NCBI RefSeq assembly: GCF_002095535.1
Contig: NZ_MLJI01000001.1
Coordinates: forward strand, 1,601,832-1,665,831
Direction of reading: 5' to 3'
Source: Pantoea cypripedii
GTDB lineage: Bacteria > Pseudomonadota > Gammaproteobacteria > Enterobacterales > Enterobacteriaceae
Length of the DNA: 64,000 nt
Shown: positions 17,391-25,703 of the stretch, one piece after another
Numbering within the stretch: the first letter of the stretch is position 1
How the letters are laid out: each line of letters starts with the position of its first letter
Notes under the pieces: model-generated
Databases searched by the model: none
What the model saw: the letters and a program-made list of their open reading frames with translations, nothing else
What the model was told of the DNA's origin: nothing
Program-made: the position numbers and the translations under genes

Positions 17391-18622
17391 TTCAGCGCGT
17401 GGTTGTAACCGGAATGGGCGGGGTCACCGCCTTTGGCGAGAGCTGGCCCGCCGTGGCCGCCCGCCTGAAGCAGGGTAAAAACGCGGTGCGCCACATGCCG
17501 GAATGGCAGGTTTACGCCGGTCTGCATACCCTGCTGGGTGCGCCAGTGGATGATTTTACCTTGCCTGAGCACTACACCCGCAAGCGTATCCGTGCCATGG
17601 GACGGGTATCGCTGCTGGCGACGCGGGCCACCGAGCTGGCGCTGGAGCAGGCGGGGTTGATCGGTAACCCGGTGCTGACCAATGGTGAAACCGGCATTGC
17701 CTATGGCTCCTCAACAGGCAGCACCGGGCCGGTCAGTGAATTTGCCACCATGCTGACGGAAAAACACACCAACAATATCACCGGCACCACCTATGTGCAG
17801 ATGATGCCGCATACCACGGCGGTCAATGCCGGACTGTTTTTTGGTCTGCGCGGGCGGGTGATCCCCACTTCCAGCGCCTGTACTTCCGGCAGCCAGGCGA
17901 TTGGTTATGCATGGGAAGCGATTCGTCACGGTTATCAGACGGTGATGGTGGCGGGCGGGGCAGAAGAACTCTGTCCGTCCGAAGCGGCGGTGTTCGATAC
18001 GCTGTTTGCCACCAGCCAGCGCAATGACGCGCCGCACACCACGCCAGCGCCGTTTGATCAACAGCGTGATGGGCTGGTGATTGGCGAAGGGGCGGGCACG
18101 CTGATTCTGGAATCGCTGCCACATGCCCAGGCGCGTGGCGCAACCATTTATGCCGAGTTGGTGGGGTTTCATACCAACTGTGATGCGGCACACATCACGC
18201 AACCGCAACAGGCAACCATGCAGATTTGCATTGAACGTGCCCTGCAAAGTGCCGGGCTGACGCCGGATCAGATTGGCTATATTAATGCGCACGGGACCGC
18301 TACCGATCGCGGCGATATTGCCGAAAGCCAGGCCACGGCGGCGGTGTTTGGTGCCAGCACGCCGATCTCATCGCTGAAAAGTTATTTTGGTCACACGCTG
18401 GGAGCCTGCGGTGCGCTGGAGGCGTGGATGAGTATTGAGATGATGCGTGAAGGTTGGTTCGCACCGACGCTCAACCTGACACAGCCCGCCGCGGAGTGTG
18501 GTGCGCTGGATTACATTATGGGTGGCGTGCGTCACATCGAGACGGAGTATATCCAGTCGAACAATTTTGCCTTTGGTGGCATTAACACCTCGCTGGTGTT
18601 TCGCCGCTGGCAGGATAGATAA
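17387..18622 (+). CDS. apeR: APE FabF-like ketosynthase (last gene of the operon)
   Basis: A 411-residue ketosynthase with the Cys165 motif TSSACTSGS and two active-site histidines (HGTATDRGD at ~297, SYFGHTLGACG at ~333). It is more FabF/FabB-like than ApeO and may start the chain or replace a housekeeping function. GTG at 17387 overlaps the reductase stop (GTGA). A REP-like palindrome pair begins 12 bases after its stop, with no classical T-tract terminator. Confidence 0.9.
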   Translation: MIQRVVVTGMGGVTAFGESWPAVAARLKQGKNAVRHMPEWQVYAGLHTLLGAPVDDFTLPEHYTRKRIRAMGRVSLLATRATELALEQAGLIGNPVLTNGETGIAYGSSTGSTGPVSEFATMLTEKHTNNITGTTYVQMMPHTTAVNAGLFFGLRGRVIPTSSACTSGSQAIGYAWEAIRHGYQTVMVAGGAEELCPSEAAVFDTLFATSQRNDAPHTTPAPFDQQRDGLVIGEGAGTLILESLPHAQARGATIYAELVGFHTNCDAAHITQPQQATMQICIERALQSAGLTPDQIGYINAHGTATDRGDIAESQATAAVFGASTPISSLKSYFGHTLGACGALEAWMSIEMMREGWFAPTLNLTQPAAECGALDYIMGGVRHIETEYIQSNNFAFGGINTSLVFRRWQDR

Positions 18623-18633
18623 CCGCCAGCCCC

Positions 18634-18692
18634 GCACAATACATTGCGCCGTTACGAATCGCACACCACCGTAGCGGCACGATTTATTGTGC
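18634..18692. repeat. REP-like bimodular palindrome, copy 1 (after the ape operon)
   Basis: Two inverted modules, 18634–18655 (minus sense) and 18671–18692 (plus sense). The plus module begins GTAG and continues CGGCACGATTTATTGTGC, itself a snap-back. The two 18-base cores match at 15 of 18 positions as an inverted repeat. The same element, better preserved, lies at 45674–45733 in the opposite arrangement. The GTAG head is typical of REP elements mobilised by RAYT transposases. The family assignment is inference. Confidence 0.65.
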
Positions 18693-18772
18693 AATGATGT
18701 GCACCCTGCTGGGAATCCCCGCGCAAATCCTCCCTTACGTCTGGAATTTGTAAAGAAATGCCAGGAATTTTC

Positions 18773-18800
18773 TTGCATTCAGCACCGCTGTCCGCATAAT
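18773..18800 (+). promoter_or_regulatory. Sigma-70 promoter of the TonB receptor gene
   Basis: TTGCAT (18773–18778) and CATAAT (18795–18800) are spaced by 16 bases. The expected transcription start falls at or just before the Fur box. Confidence 0.5.
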
Positions 18801-18812
18801 CGCAAACCGCAA

Positions 18813-18827
18813 TAATAATGATTATCA
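18813..18827. promoter_or_regulatory. Fur box
   Basis: TAATAATGATTATCA matches the 7-1-7 Fur consensus TGATAATNATTATCA at all but one fixed position. It lies between the predicted promoter and the receptor start, so iron-replete Fur should block transcription. Confidence 0.85.
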
Positions 18828-18852
18828 GTTTGCTTTGCATTAGGGGGTATCC

Positions 18853-21051
18853 ATGCGCAGAATGCCTTTCAATCCCGGACTGAAACCGACGCTACTGGCT
18901 GTAATGGTCAGCGCCGGTTGTTTGCCAGTGATGGCTGCTACCACCAACACCACCGCAGATGCGGCGAAAAAAGAACAGAAAACGCTGACTGTGGTGGCGA
19001 CACCACAGAATGACTTCAAACCTGGCGGGAACGAATTAGTCCCGGCTTATCTTGATGGACAGATCGCGCACGGTGGCCGTCTTGGCATGCTGGGTGAGCA
19101 GAACGCGATGGATGTTCCGTTCAACGTGATTGGCTTCACCTCGAAAGCGATTCAGGATCAACAGGCAAAAACCATTGCCGACGTCATCCGTAATGATGCC
19201 ACGGTGCAAAACGTCAAAGGTTACGGCAACTTCGCAGAAAGTTACCGTATTCGCGGCTTCCGCCTCGATGGCGATGATATGACGTTTAGCGGCTTACCCG
19301 GCGTGGTGCCGCGTCAGGTGATGGATGCTTCTCTGATTGATCGCGTTGAAATCTTCAAAGGGGCTAACGGCCTGCTGAACGGCGCAGCCAGCACCGGTGT
19401 GGGTGGCCTGATCAACCTGGAACCGAAACATGCGGACGATACCCCGCTGACCCGTGTGGGGGTTGATTACACCTCGTCCTCGCAGGTGGGGGGCAGCCTC
19501 GATATTGGTCGCCGTTTCGGTGATAACAACCAGTTTGGCGTGCGCTTCAACGCGGTTAACCGCGAAGGCGAAACCGGGGTTGATGGTGAGAAAAAACGCA
19601 CCACAGCGGCGTCCATCGGTCTCGATTACCGTGGCGAGCGTTTGCGCACCTCGCTGGATTTTGGCTACCAGAAAAAGACGTTCCACGATGGCCGCATGGG
19701 CGTCAATATCAGTGGCGTTGACTCGCTGCCCGCGGTGCCTTCTAACTCCACTAACTACAGCCAGCCCTGGGTGTTCAGCAATGTCGAAAACGAATGGGGC
19801 ATGGCCAAAGCGGAGTATGACCTCACCGATAGCTGGACCGCGTATGCGGCACTGGGTGCCCAGCATGCCCATGAAATCGGCAACTATGCCACGCCAAAAC
19901 TGCTGAATACCGCAGGTGATGTGTCGATCAACACCTTCGACACCAACCGTCGTCAGGACAATATGAGCGGTATGCTCGGGGTACGTGGCAACTTCGATAC
20001 CGGGCCGATTTCGCATAAAGTGAACGTTGGCTACTCCGCGCTGACCACCAATGCGAAAAACGCCTATCGCATGTCGTTGTCTGGTTACAACTACAACATC
20101 TACGATCCGGTCGATGTGGCGCGTCCGACGCCGACCTTCGCGGGTGGCGAATTCTACGATCCGAAAACCACGGCACGCACTCGTACTCAGGGCTACCTGC
20201 TGAGCGATACGCTGGGCGCATTCGACGACACCCTGTTGTTGACGCTCGGGGCGCGCAATCAGAAAGTCTGGGTGCGTAACTACAACTACAACACCCAGGC
20301 GGAAGACGTCAGCTCGCGTTATACCGAAAGCCGCTGGATGCCGACTTACGGCATTGTGTACAAACCCTGGCAGTCGATTTCCCTGTATGCCAACCACACC
20401 GAAGCGTTGCAGCCCGGCTCAACGGCACCGACCAGCGCGGTTAACTACGGTGCGGTGACCGGTATTGCGCATTCGAAGCAGAATGAAATCGGTGTCAAAG
20501 GTGACTTTGGCCGCGTAGGGGGCACCCTGGCGCTGTTTGAAATCAAACAGCCATCGGGCATTCTCGACAGCAACAATGTCTATGCTATGAATGGCGAACA
20601 GCGCCACCGTGGTGCGGAGCTGAATGTGTTCGGTGAGCCGGTACTTGGCTTCCGTCTGAATGCCAGCGCCACCTGGATTAATCCGGAAATGGTGAAAACG
20701 GCAAAAGGCCAGTACGACGGCAAACAGGCGATTGGTGTACCGCGTTATAACTACGCGCTGGGTGCCGAGTATGATATCAAACCGATCGATGGCCTGACCG
20801 CGACCGCGTTGCTGAACCATACCGGCCCGCAATGGGCGGATTCCGCCAATACCAAACGGATTGAGGCTTACACCACGCTGGATCTGGGTCTGCGTTACCG
20901 CACGAAGATCAACCAGAATGATGTTGTCTGGCGCGTGGCGGTGGAAAACGTCACCAACGAGAAGTATTGGGCGAATATCGACTACTCAGGGACCTACCTG
21001 ACGCAGGGCGATCCGCGCACCTTAAAAGTCAGCATGAGCTACGACTTTTAA
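18853..21051 (+). CDS. TonB-dependent siderophore receptor
   Basis: A 732-residue outer-membrane receptor. It has a signal peptide (to ~28), the TonB box-like TLTVVATP at ~45–52, a plug domain (~85–200: DVPFNVIGFTSKAIQDQQAKTIADVIRNDATVQ and YRIRGF), and a 22-strand barrel ending in the outer-membrane signature SMSYDF. The plug and overall length fit the ferrichrome/ferrioxamine-type receptors, with FcuA-like proteins my best guess; the ligand cannot be proven. A Fur box lies upstream. No siderophore synthesis genes lie in the window, so it probably takes up foreign iron chelates. Confidence 0.9.
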   Translation: MRRMPFNPGLKPTLLAVMVSAGCLPVMAATTNTTADAAKKEQKTLTVVATPQNDFKPGGNELVPAYLDGQIAHGGRLGMLGEQNAMDVPFNVIGFTSKAIQDQQAKTIADVIRNDATVQNVKGYGNFAESYRIRGFRLDGDDMTFSGLPGVVPRQVMDASLIDRVEIFKGANGLLNGAASTGVGGLINLEPKHADDTPLTRVGVDYTSSSQVGGSLDIGRRFGDNNQFGVRFNAVNREGETGVDGEKKRTTAASIGLDYRGERLRTSLDFGYQKKTFHDGRMGVNISGVDSLPAVPSNSTNYSQPWVFSNVENEWGMAKAEYDLTDSWTAYAALGAQHAHEIGNYATPKLLNTAGDVSINTFDTNRRQDNMSGMLGVRGNFDTGPISHKVNVGYSALTTNAKNAYRMSLSGYNYNIYDPVDVARPTPTFAGGEFYDPKTTARTRTQGYLLSDTLGAFDDTLLLTLGARNQKVWVRNYNYNTQAEDVSSRYTESRWMPTYGIVYKPWQSISLYANHTEALQPGSTAPTSAVNYGAVTGIAHSKQNEIGVKGDFGRVGGTLALFEIKQPSGILDSNNVYAMNGEQRHRGAELNVFGEPVLGFRLNASATWINPEMVKTAKGQYDGKQAIGVPRYNYALGAEYDIKPIDGLTATALLNHTGPQWADSANTKRIEAYTTLDLGLRYRTKINQNDVVWRVAVENVTNEKYWANIDYSGTYLTQGDPRTLKVSMSYDF

Positions 21052-21059
21052 TCCCTCAG

Positions 21060-21084
21060 CGGGGCGCGATTGCGCCCCGTTTTC
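21060..21084 (+). terminator. Rho-independent terminator of the TonB receptor gene
   Basis: An eight-base-pair stem, CGGGGCGC with GCGCCCCG, closes a GATT loop and is followed by TTTTC, nine bases after the stop. Confidence 0.9.
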
Positions 21085-21180
21085 ATTTCGCGCTGAAATA
21101 ATTCTTCATCTTTGGCTGCTTTCCATTACACTCGGAGCGGTAACGTTGCTGCTGGTTTCCCTTATTTTTATTGAGTTCAC

Positions 21181-21324
21181 ATGAGTTCACCTGCTCCACC
21201 CGACGATCACGACGAACCTTTGCGCCAGCCGCTGGACGATGCGCAGTTTGCCATTGTGGTACTTGCAGTGACCTCGGTTACCCTTATAATCTTTGTCCTG
21301 ATGATGACGTTATGGATGAGCTAA
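21181..21324 (+). CDS. Small single-pass membrane protein (47 aa)
   Basis: The frame reads 47 residues: a charged, acidic N-terminus (SSPAPPDDHDEPLRQPLDD) then one long hydrophobic helix (~22–45: FAIVVLAVTSVTLIIFVLMMTLWM). The layout resembles small inner-membrane proteins with a cytosolic N-terminus. A weak GAG ribosome site lies six bases before ATG 21181. A second small membrane gene starts 42 bases downstream on the same strand, which supports both. I do not recognise a family. Confidence 0.5.
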   Translation: MSSPAPPDDHDEPLRQPLDDAQFAIVVLAVTSVTLIIFVLMMTLWMS

Positions 21325-21366
21325 GGCTTGTTGCAACGGGTATCGGAAGCCTGCAAGGAGATGTCG

Positions 21367-21540
21367 ATGGAATCCAGAGATGACAAACTGATCGCCATAA
21401 TTGGCCTGCTTTCGGCCTGTCTGATTGGCGTGGTATTCCTCTTTACCATGACCTGGCTCACTGATGTGCGCCATCCTGCTGACCGTTCTCTCGATGTGCA
21501 AACCTGCGGCCCGAAAAACGCCGAAACCCAGCAATCCTAA
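21367..21540 (+). CDS. Small single-pass membrane protein (57 aa)
   Basis: A 57-residue protein. A short charged N-terminus (MESRDDK) is followed by a hydrophobic helix (~9–30: IAIIGLLSACLIGVVFLFTMTW) and a polar tail with one Cys. ATG 21367 has AAGGAG six bases upstream, whereas ATG 21361 touches that site and is less likely. It pairs with the small membrane gene just upstream and overlaps the end of the opposing glycosidase-like gene by 4 bases. Function unknown. Confidence 0.6.
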   Translation: MESRDDKLIAIIGLLSACLIGVVFLFTMTWLTDVRHPADRSLDVQTCGPKNAETQQS

Positions 21541-22697
21541 TCCTGCCGCCGCTTTTGCCACTTAATCTGCTGACTGCGTAACTCCAGCGCCAACGCTTCA
21601 TGTAGCGTGCGATTGCCATTGGGATCCCCCAGACCAAATAACGGCCCCGGCGAACGACGATCGTCAGCCCACGCTGGATATTCCACCACCGGATAAAGCG
21701 AAATCCCTTCCAGCGCCACCCCCTGTTCCAGTGCCAGCATCGCTTCGGCAGAAACATGGTGCAGCCAGGGCGTACGGGCGTCGCCTTCCGCCCCAGTTTC
21801 TGCCAGCAGCAAGGGCCGCTGATAGCGCTGCCAGCATTGCAACAGCAGGCGATGCAGCGGCAGGCGTGAGGGATGGTCATCCGGCAACGGGTCACCGGGG
21901 AAAAACCAGTGGTTATCCGGGTAGTAATTCAGACCAAGAATATCGAGAAAATCTTCGCTGCCACCCAGCTCCGGCGCATCACGCCCGGCCAGCCAGTCCC
22001 AGGCTTCGAACTGCGCCTGATGCTGCGCATCGGCATAGGGTTTGCTATCGGGATTCGCGGGATTGGTCGCCACTTGCACCAGCGGATCGGTCAGCACAAA
22101 ACGCGCCTGCGGATACACCTCGCGAATCGCATGCATCGCCGCCAGTGACGCCCGCACCAGCTGGCGCTTCAGCTCTTTACCCCGATCGCTGGCGTAGGGA
22201 TTGAGCCACGCCACATCCGCACCGGCCCATGACCAGAACGAGATCTGATTGATGGGGGTAAAGAACGGCTGCTCCACGCCTTCATTACGCATCAGCTGCG
22301 CCATCGCGCGCGCGAAGCGTTCAAAATGATCGACAAATGAGGCATGGAAGATATCGAGATGATCGGGATAACCAAAATGCATCAGTTCCCAGATGATTTG
22401 CAGATCATGACGCGCGGCAGCGTGCACCATCGGCAGAAAAGATCGCCAGTCATATTCGCCTGGGGTGGCTTCAATCAGATACCAGCGCGCACCATCGCGC
22501 GCGGTGCGCAGGCCCTCCTGCGCCAGGGCGGCATAATCTTTATCCAGCAGCATGTCATGGCCGCTGCTGATCACCATATCCAGGCGTCGCCCACCGGCGC
22601 GACGGGCGCTGGAGCAGGGAAAACTGCCCTGAAAAAAACTGCGAAACAGCCGGGGCTGATAGCGCGGGGACGGGGGAACAAGGGGGTGTTGCGCCAT
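21537..22697 (-). CDS. GH1-like glycoside hydrolase family protein with Gln at the acid/base position
   Basis: A ~386-residue TIM-barrel protein related to beta-glucosidases of clan GH-A. The strand-6 motif DILGLNYYPDNHW is at ~252–264 and the nucleophile-type Glu at 300 in LLLAETGAEGD. Where the acid/base Glu is expected the sequence is TPINQIS (Gln151) instead of N-E. The N-terminus is short and no signal peptide is visible, so it is probably cytoplasmic. ATG 22697 is preceded by a purine-rich GAGGAGAGGAAA; the frame runs open to 22718. Its substrate is unknown, and a non-hydrolytic or reduced activity is possible. Confidence 0.7.
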   Translation of the reverse strand: MAQHPLVPPSPRYQPRLFRSFFQGSFPCSSARRAGGRRLDMVISSGHDMLLDKDYAALAQEGLRTARDGARWYLIEATPGEYDWRSFLPMVHAAARHDLQIIWELMHFGYPDHLDIFHASFVDHFERFARAMAQLMRNEGVEQPFFTPINQISFWSWAGADVAWLNPYASDRGKELKRQLVRASLAAMHAIREVYPQARFVLTDPLVQVATNPANPDSKPYADAQHQAQFEAWDWLAGRDAPELGGSEDFLDILGLNYYPDNHWFFPGDPLPDDHPSRLPLHRLLLQCWQRYQRPLLLAETGAEGDARTPWLHHVSAEAMLALEQGVALEGISLYPVVEYPAWADDRRSPGPLFGLGDPNGNRTLHEALALELRSQQIKWQKRRQD

Positions 22698-22850
22698 TTT
22701 CCTCTCCTCACGGGGCACGCCGAATGCAGAACGTTTCGCTAAGTCTAGACTAAATTAACAGCGGGCCAGCAACTGTTACCGGACGCCTCTGATTGCGATG
22801 CGCGATGCGGCCTCCAACAATAAGAATATGATGAGTTTCAGGGATCCTGT

Positions 22851-24311
22851 ATGAGCGAAGCCGCACCGCGTGATTCTGCGGAAAAAGACCAAAACTGGCT
22901 CAATGAAATCATTGATGCCCGCTGTGCGCCACATCCGGGCATGAGTGGTATTCATCCCCTCAACGATGGGCTGGACGCATTTGCCGCACGTTATTTATTG
23001 ATGGGCATGGCCCGGCGCACGCTGGATGTGCAGTATTACATCTGGCATAACGACATGTCGGGCCGCCTGCTGTTTAGCGCACTGCTGGACGCGGCAGAGC
23101 GCGGCGTTAAAGTGCGCCTGCTACTGGATGATAACAATACTCCGGGGCTGGATGAGACCCTCGCCGAGCTGGAGCGCCATCCCAACATTTCTGTCCGGCT
23201 GTTCAATCCCTTCTCGTTTCGCACGTTGCGTATGCTCGGCTATCTGACCGACTTCGCCCGGCTCAATCGCCGTATGCATAATAAAAGCCTGACGGTGGAT
23301 GGTGCCGCGACCCTGGTCGGAGGGCGTAATATCGGCGACGAGTATTTTGGTACCGGCGATGAACCCCTGTTTACCGATTTGGATGTGCTGGCGATCGGCC
23401 CGGTGGTGGAGGAGGTGGGGCACGATTTCAATCGTTACTGGCACAGCAAAGCGGTGTCGCCGTTGCACTGCGTGGTGGAAGTCGATCACGATGGACGTCA
23501 GGCGGTACGGTTGCCCACCGCCTGGCAGCACAGCGAAGCGGTGTTGCGGTATATGGCCCGGCTGGAACACTCTTCTTTTGTCAGCCAGATGGCGGAAGGG
23601 ACGCTGAGTATGACCTGGGCGGCCACGCGTTTATTAAGCGATGACCCACGCAAAGGGCTGGGGAAAGCGAAGCGTTCTTCCCTGCTGCCACAGCGTATGC
23701 TGGAGGTGATTGGCACGCCGCAACAGCAATTCGACATCATCTCGGCTTATTTCGTGCCGACGCGCGCCGGGGTGGCGCAGTTGCTGGCGCTGAAACGGCG
23801 CGGAGTAAAAATCGCCGTGCTGACCAATTCGCTGGCTGCCAATGACGTCAGCGTGGTGCATGCCGGATATGCGCGCTGGCGTAAGAAGCTACTGCGGCAC
23901 GGCATTGCCTTGTATGAACTGAAGCCGCAGGCCAATGCCAGCGAGGCCCCGCATGACCGTGGGTTGACCGGTAACTCTGGCTCCAGCCTGCACGCCAAAA
24001 CCTTTACCGTGGATAATCGTAAAGTCTTTATCGGCTCGTTTAATTTCGACCCGCGCTCTGCGGTGCTGAATACCGAAATGGGGCTGGTGATTGAAAGTGA
24101 CGAGCTGGCGCAACGTACCCATCAGCGCTTTATTCAGGGGATGCGCGATCGCGCCTGGACCTTACGACTTGATGGCTGGGGCCGGGTGAACTGGGTGGAA
24201 TATCCGGAAGAGGCGGGTGAAGTGGTGCATATTCATGAACCGCAATCTACCTGGGTACAGCGCTTGCTGGTACGGCTGGTGTGGCGCTTGCCGATTGAGT
24301 GGTTGCTGTAA
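22851..24311 (+). CDS. clsC: Cardiolipin synthase C
   Basis: A 486-residue phospholipase D superfamily protein with two HKD motifs: HNKSLTVDG (~143–151, followed by GGRNIGDEYF) and HAKTFTVDNRKVFIGSFNFDPRS (~382–404). E. coli ClsC (formerly YmdC) makes cardiolipin by condensing phosphatidylglycerol with phosphatidylethanolamine at the inner membrane. Its location opposite opgC and beside opgGH is the same as in E. coli. ymdB, which precedes it in E. coli, is absent here. Confidence 0.92.
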   Translation: MSEAAPRDSAEKDQNWLNEIIDARCAPHPGMSGIHPLNDGLDAFAARYLLMGMARRTLDVQYYIWHNDMSGRLLFSALLDAAERGVKVRLLLDDNNTPGLDETLAELERHPNISVRLFNPFSFRTLRMLGYLTDFARLNRRMHNKSLTVDGAATLVGGRNIGDEYFGTGDEPLFTDLDVLAIGPVVEEVGHDFNRYWHSKAVSPLHCVVEVDHDGRQAVRLPTAWQHSEAVLRYMARLEHSSFVSQMAEGTLSMTWAATRLLSDDPRKGLGKAKRSSLLPQRMLEVIGTPQQQFDIISAYFVPTRAGVAQLLALKRRGVKIAVLTNSLAANDVSVVHAGYARWRKKLLRHGIALYELKPQANASEAPHDRGLTGNSGSSLHAKTFTVDNRKVFIGSFNFDPRSAVLNTEMGLVIESDELAQRTHQRFIQGMRDRAWTLRLDGWGRVNWVEYPEEAGEVVHIHEPQSTWVQRLLVRLVWRLPIEWLL

Positions 24312-24317
24312 GTAAAA

Positions 24318-24338
24318 CGGGCCAGCTAAGCTGGCCCG
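24318..24338. terminator. Terminator hairpin between convergent clsC and opgC
   Basis: A nine-base-pair stem CGGGCCAGC / GCTGGCCCG around TAA. On the minus strand it is followed by TTTTAC, so it best serves opgC; on the plus strand only ATGATTATTT follows. Confidence 0.75.
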
Positions 24339-24342
24339 ATGA

Positions 24343-25467
24343 TTATTTGCGCTGTGGTTTCCCGGAGAACAGGAAACGCAGCAACGGAATACGCAGATGG
24401 ATTTCATATAGCGCAAATGCCACGCCAAACACCATCAACAGGCCGAGGAAGAAGCCCAGGGTATCGTTGCTGATCAACGGAGTGATAAAAATGCCGTACA
24501 ACAGGGTGAGCGGGTGGTGCACCAGGTAAATAAACAGTGAGGCATTCACCAGATACATGATGCGCGGTGAGTGGCTGTTCAGCAGTTTATGCCCGAAGCA
24601 GAAGCAGACGTTCAGCATGCACAGGCCCATCAGGGTCGAAATCACGTCGTCGATTTCATACAACCAGCCATCACCGCTGCTAAAGCGTTGATTCAGGCTG
24701 TAGGCGACAAACACCGCGATTGCCCCAAAGCACATCACCGGATTAAAACGGACAAATAACGCTTTGAGTGGCGGATGTTTCCAGCTCAGCGCGCCCAGCA
24801 TGAAAAACGGCAGGAAGAACAGGCTTTGCATCACGGCGGTGCTGAACAGGCCGTCCATCAGCCAGTTGGGCTGGAAGGTAAAAATGAGACGACGGAACAC
24901 ACACCACAACAGCGCCCACGCCAGCAGGGCCAGCGTCAGTTTGCCCCAGCCAACCCGGTTGTAATCAATTTGACGGTGCTGGCTACGCAGCCAGCGGAAG
25001 GTGAGCATCCCCAGCGTGGTGAGGATCACCAACACCACCAGAAACCACAGATGGGAGATCAGGTCCCACACCAGCGCATTGTATTTCTGGTACAGGGTGA
25101 AGCTGTCCCAATCTCCTACTTTGTCCGTGAGGTTTTTTAGCATAAAAAACTGCGGCAAAGTGATGAGCGGCACGGCGGTCAGCAACGGTATGCCCACGCG
25201 CTCCAGGCGGACCTTCAGCCAGCGCTGCGGCTGATAGCGCAGATAAAGCATGTAGGAAAAATAACCAGAGATGACGAAGAACACCTGCATGCGGAAGGCG
25301 TGAATAAAATCATTCAACACCGTCAGCCACATGGAGGCATCCTGGCTATTTACTGACCATCTTTGTGTGGAGTAAATCAGGGAAACGTGGAAAGGCACGC
25401 CCAATAACATTAAATAAGCTCGAATCGAATCGAGAAAATATTCGCGTTCGGATTTTGCTGCAGTCAT
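24343..25467 (-). CDS. opgC: Glucans biosynthesis protein C (succinyltransferase)
   Basis: A ~374-residue acyltransferase-3 family membrane protein with about ten transmembrane segments. It is needed to add succinyl groups to osmoregulated periplasmic glucans. REYFLDSIRAYLMLLGVPFHVSLIYS near the N-terminus matches E. coli OpgC closely, with the family His in PFHVS. ATG 25467 is chosen because the E. coli protein begins just before REYFLDS; the frame stays open to 25605. It reads away from opgGH, as in E. coli. Confidence 0.9.
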   Translation of the reverse strand: MTAAKSEREYFLDSIRAYLMLLGVPFHVSLIYSTQRWSVNSQDASMWLTVLNDFIHAFRMQVFFVISGYFSYMLYLRYQPQRWLKVRLERVGIPLLTAVPLITLPQFFMLKNLTDKVGDWDSFTLYQKYNALVWDLISHLWFLVVLVILTTLGMLTFRWLRSQHRQIDYNRVGWGKLTLALLAWALLWCVFRRLIFTFQPNWLMDGLFSTAVMQSLFFLPFFMLGALSWKHPPLKALFVRFNPVMCFGAIAVFVAYSLNQRFSSGDGWLYEIDDVISTLMGLCMLNVCFCFGHKLLNSHSPRIMYLVNASLFIYLVHHPLTLLYGIFITPLISNDTLGFFLGLLMVFGVAFALYEIHLRIPLLRFLFSGKPQRK

Positions 25468-25703
25468 AAGCATCCAATTGTCTGTGTCCTGGCCGGCTTC
25501 GCCCTGAAACCGGATTATGCCGGAGTAAAATTCTACCGGCTGTAAACAGGGTATACTATCAGTAGATTCTGTATCGTTTAATAATCCGAAAAGCGCATTT
25601 TCCACTTACAAATAGAGGGAACATTCGTTTACATACGCTGTCGGAAAAACGAATAATCCTTTAAGATATGCGGGTTTGATCTAAGCACACGAAAGGGGGG
25701 GAT

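Noticed and set aside
19294..20397. 367-codon minus frame opposite the TonB receptor gene
   Set aside because: Antisense to a clearly recognised receptor; no domains and no ribosome site worth noting.
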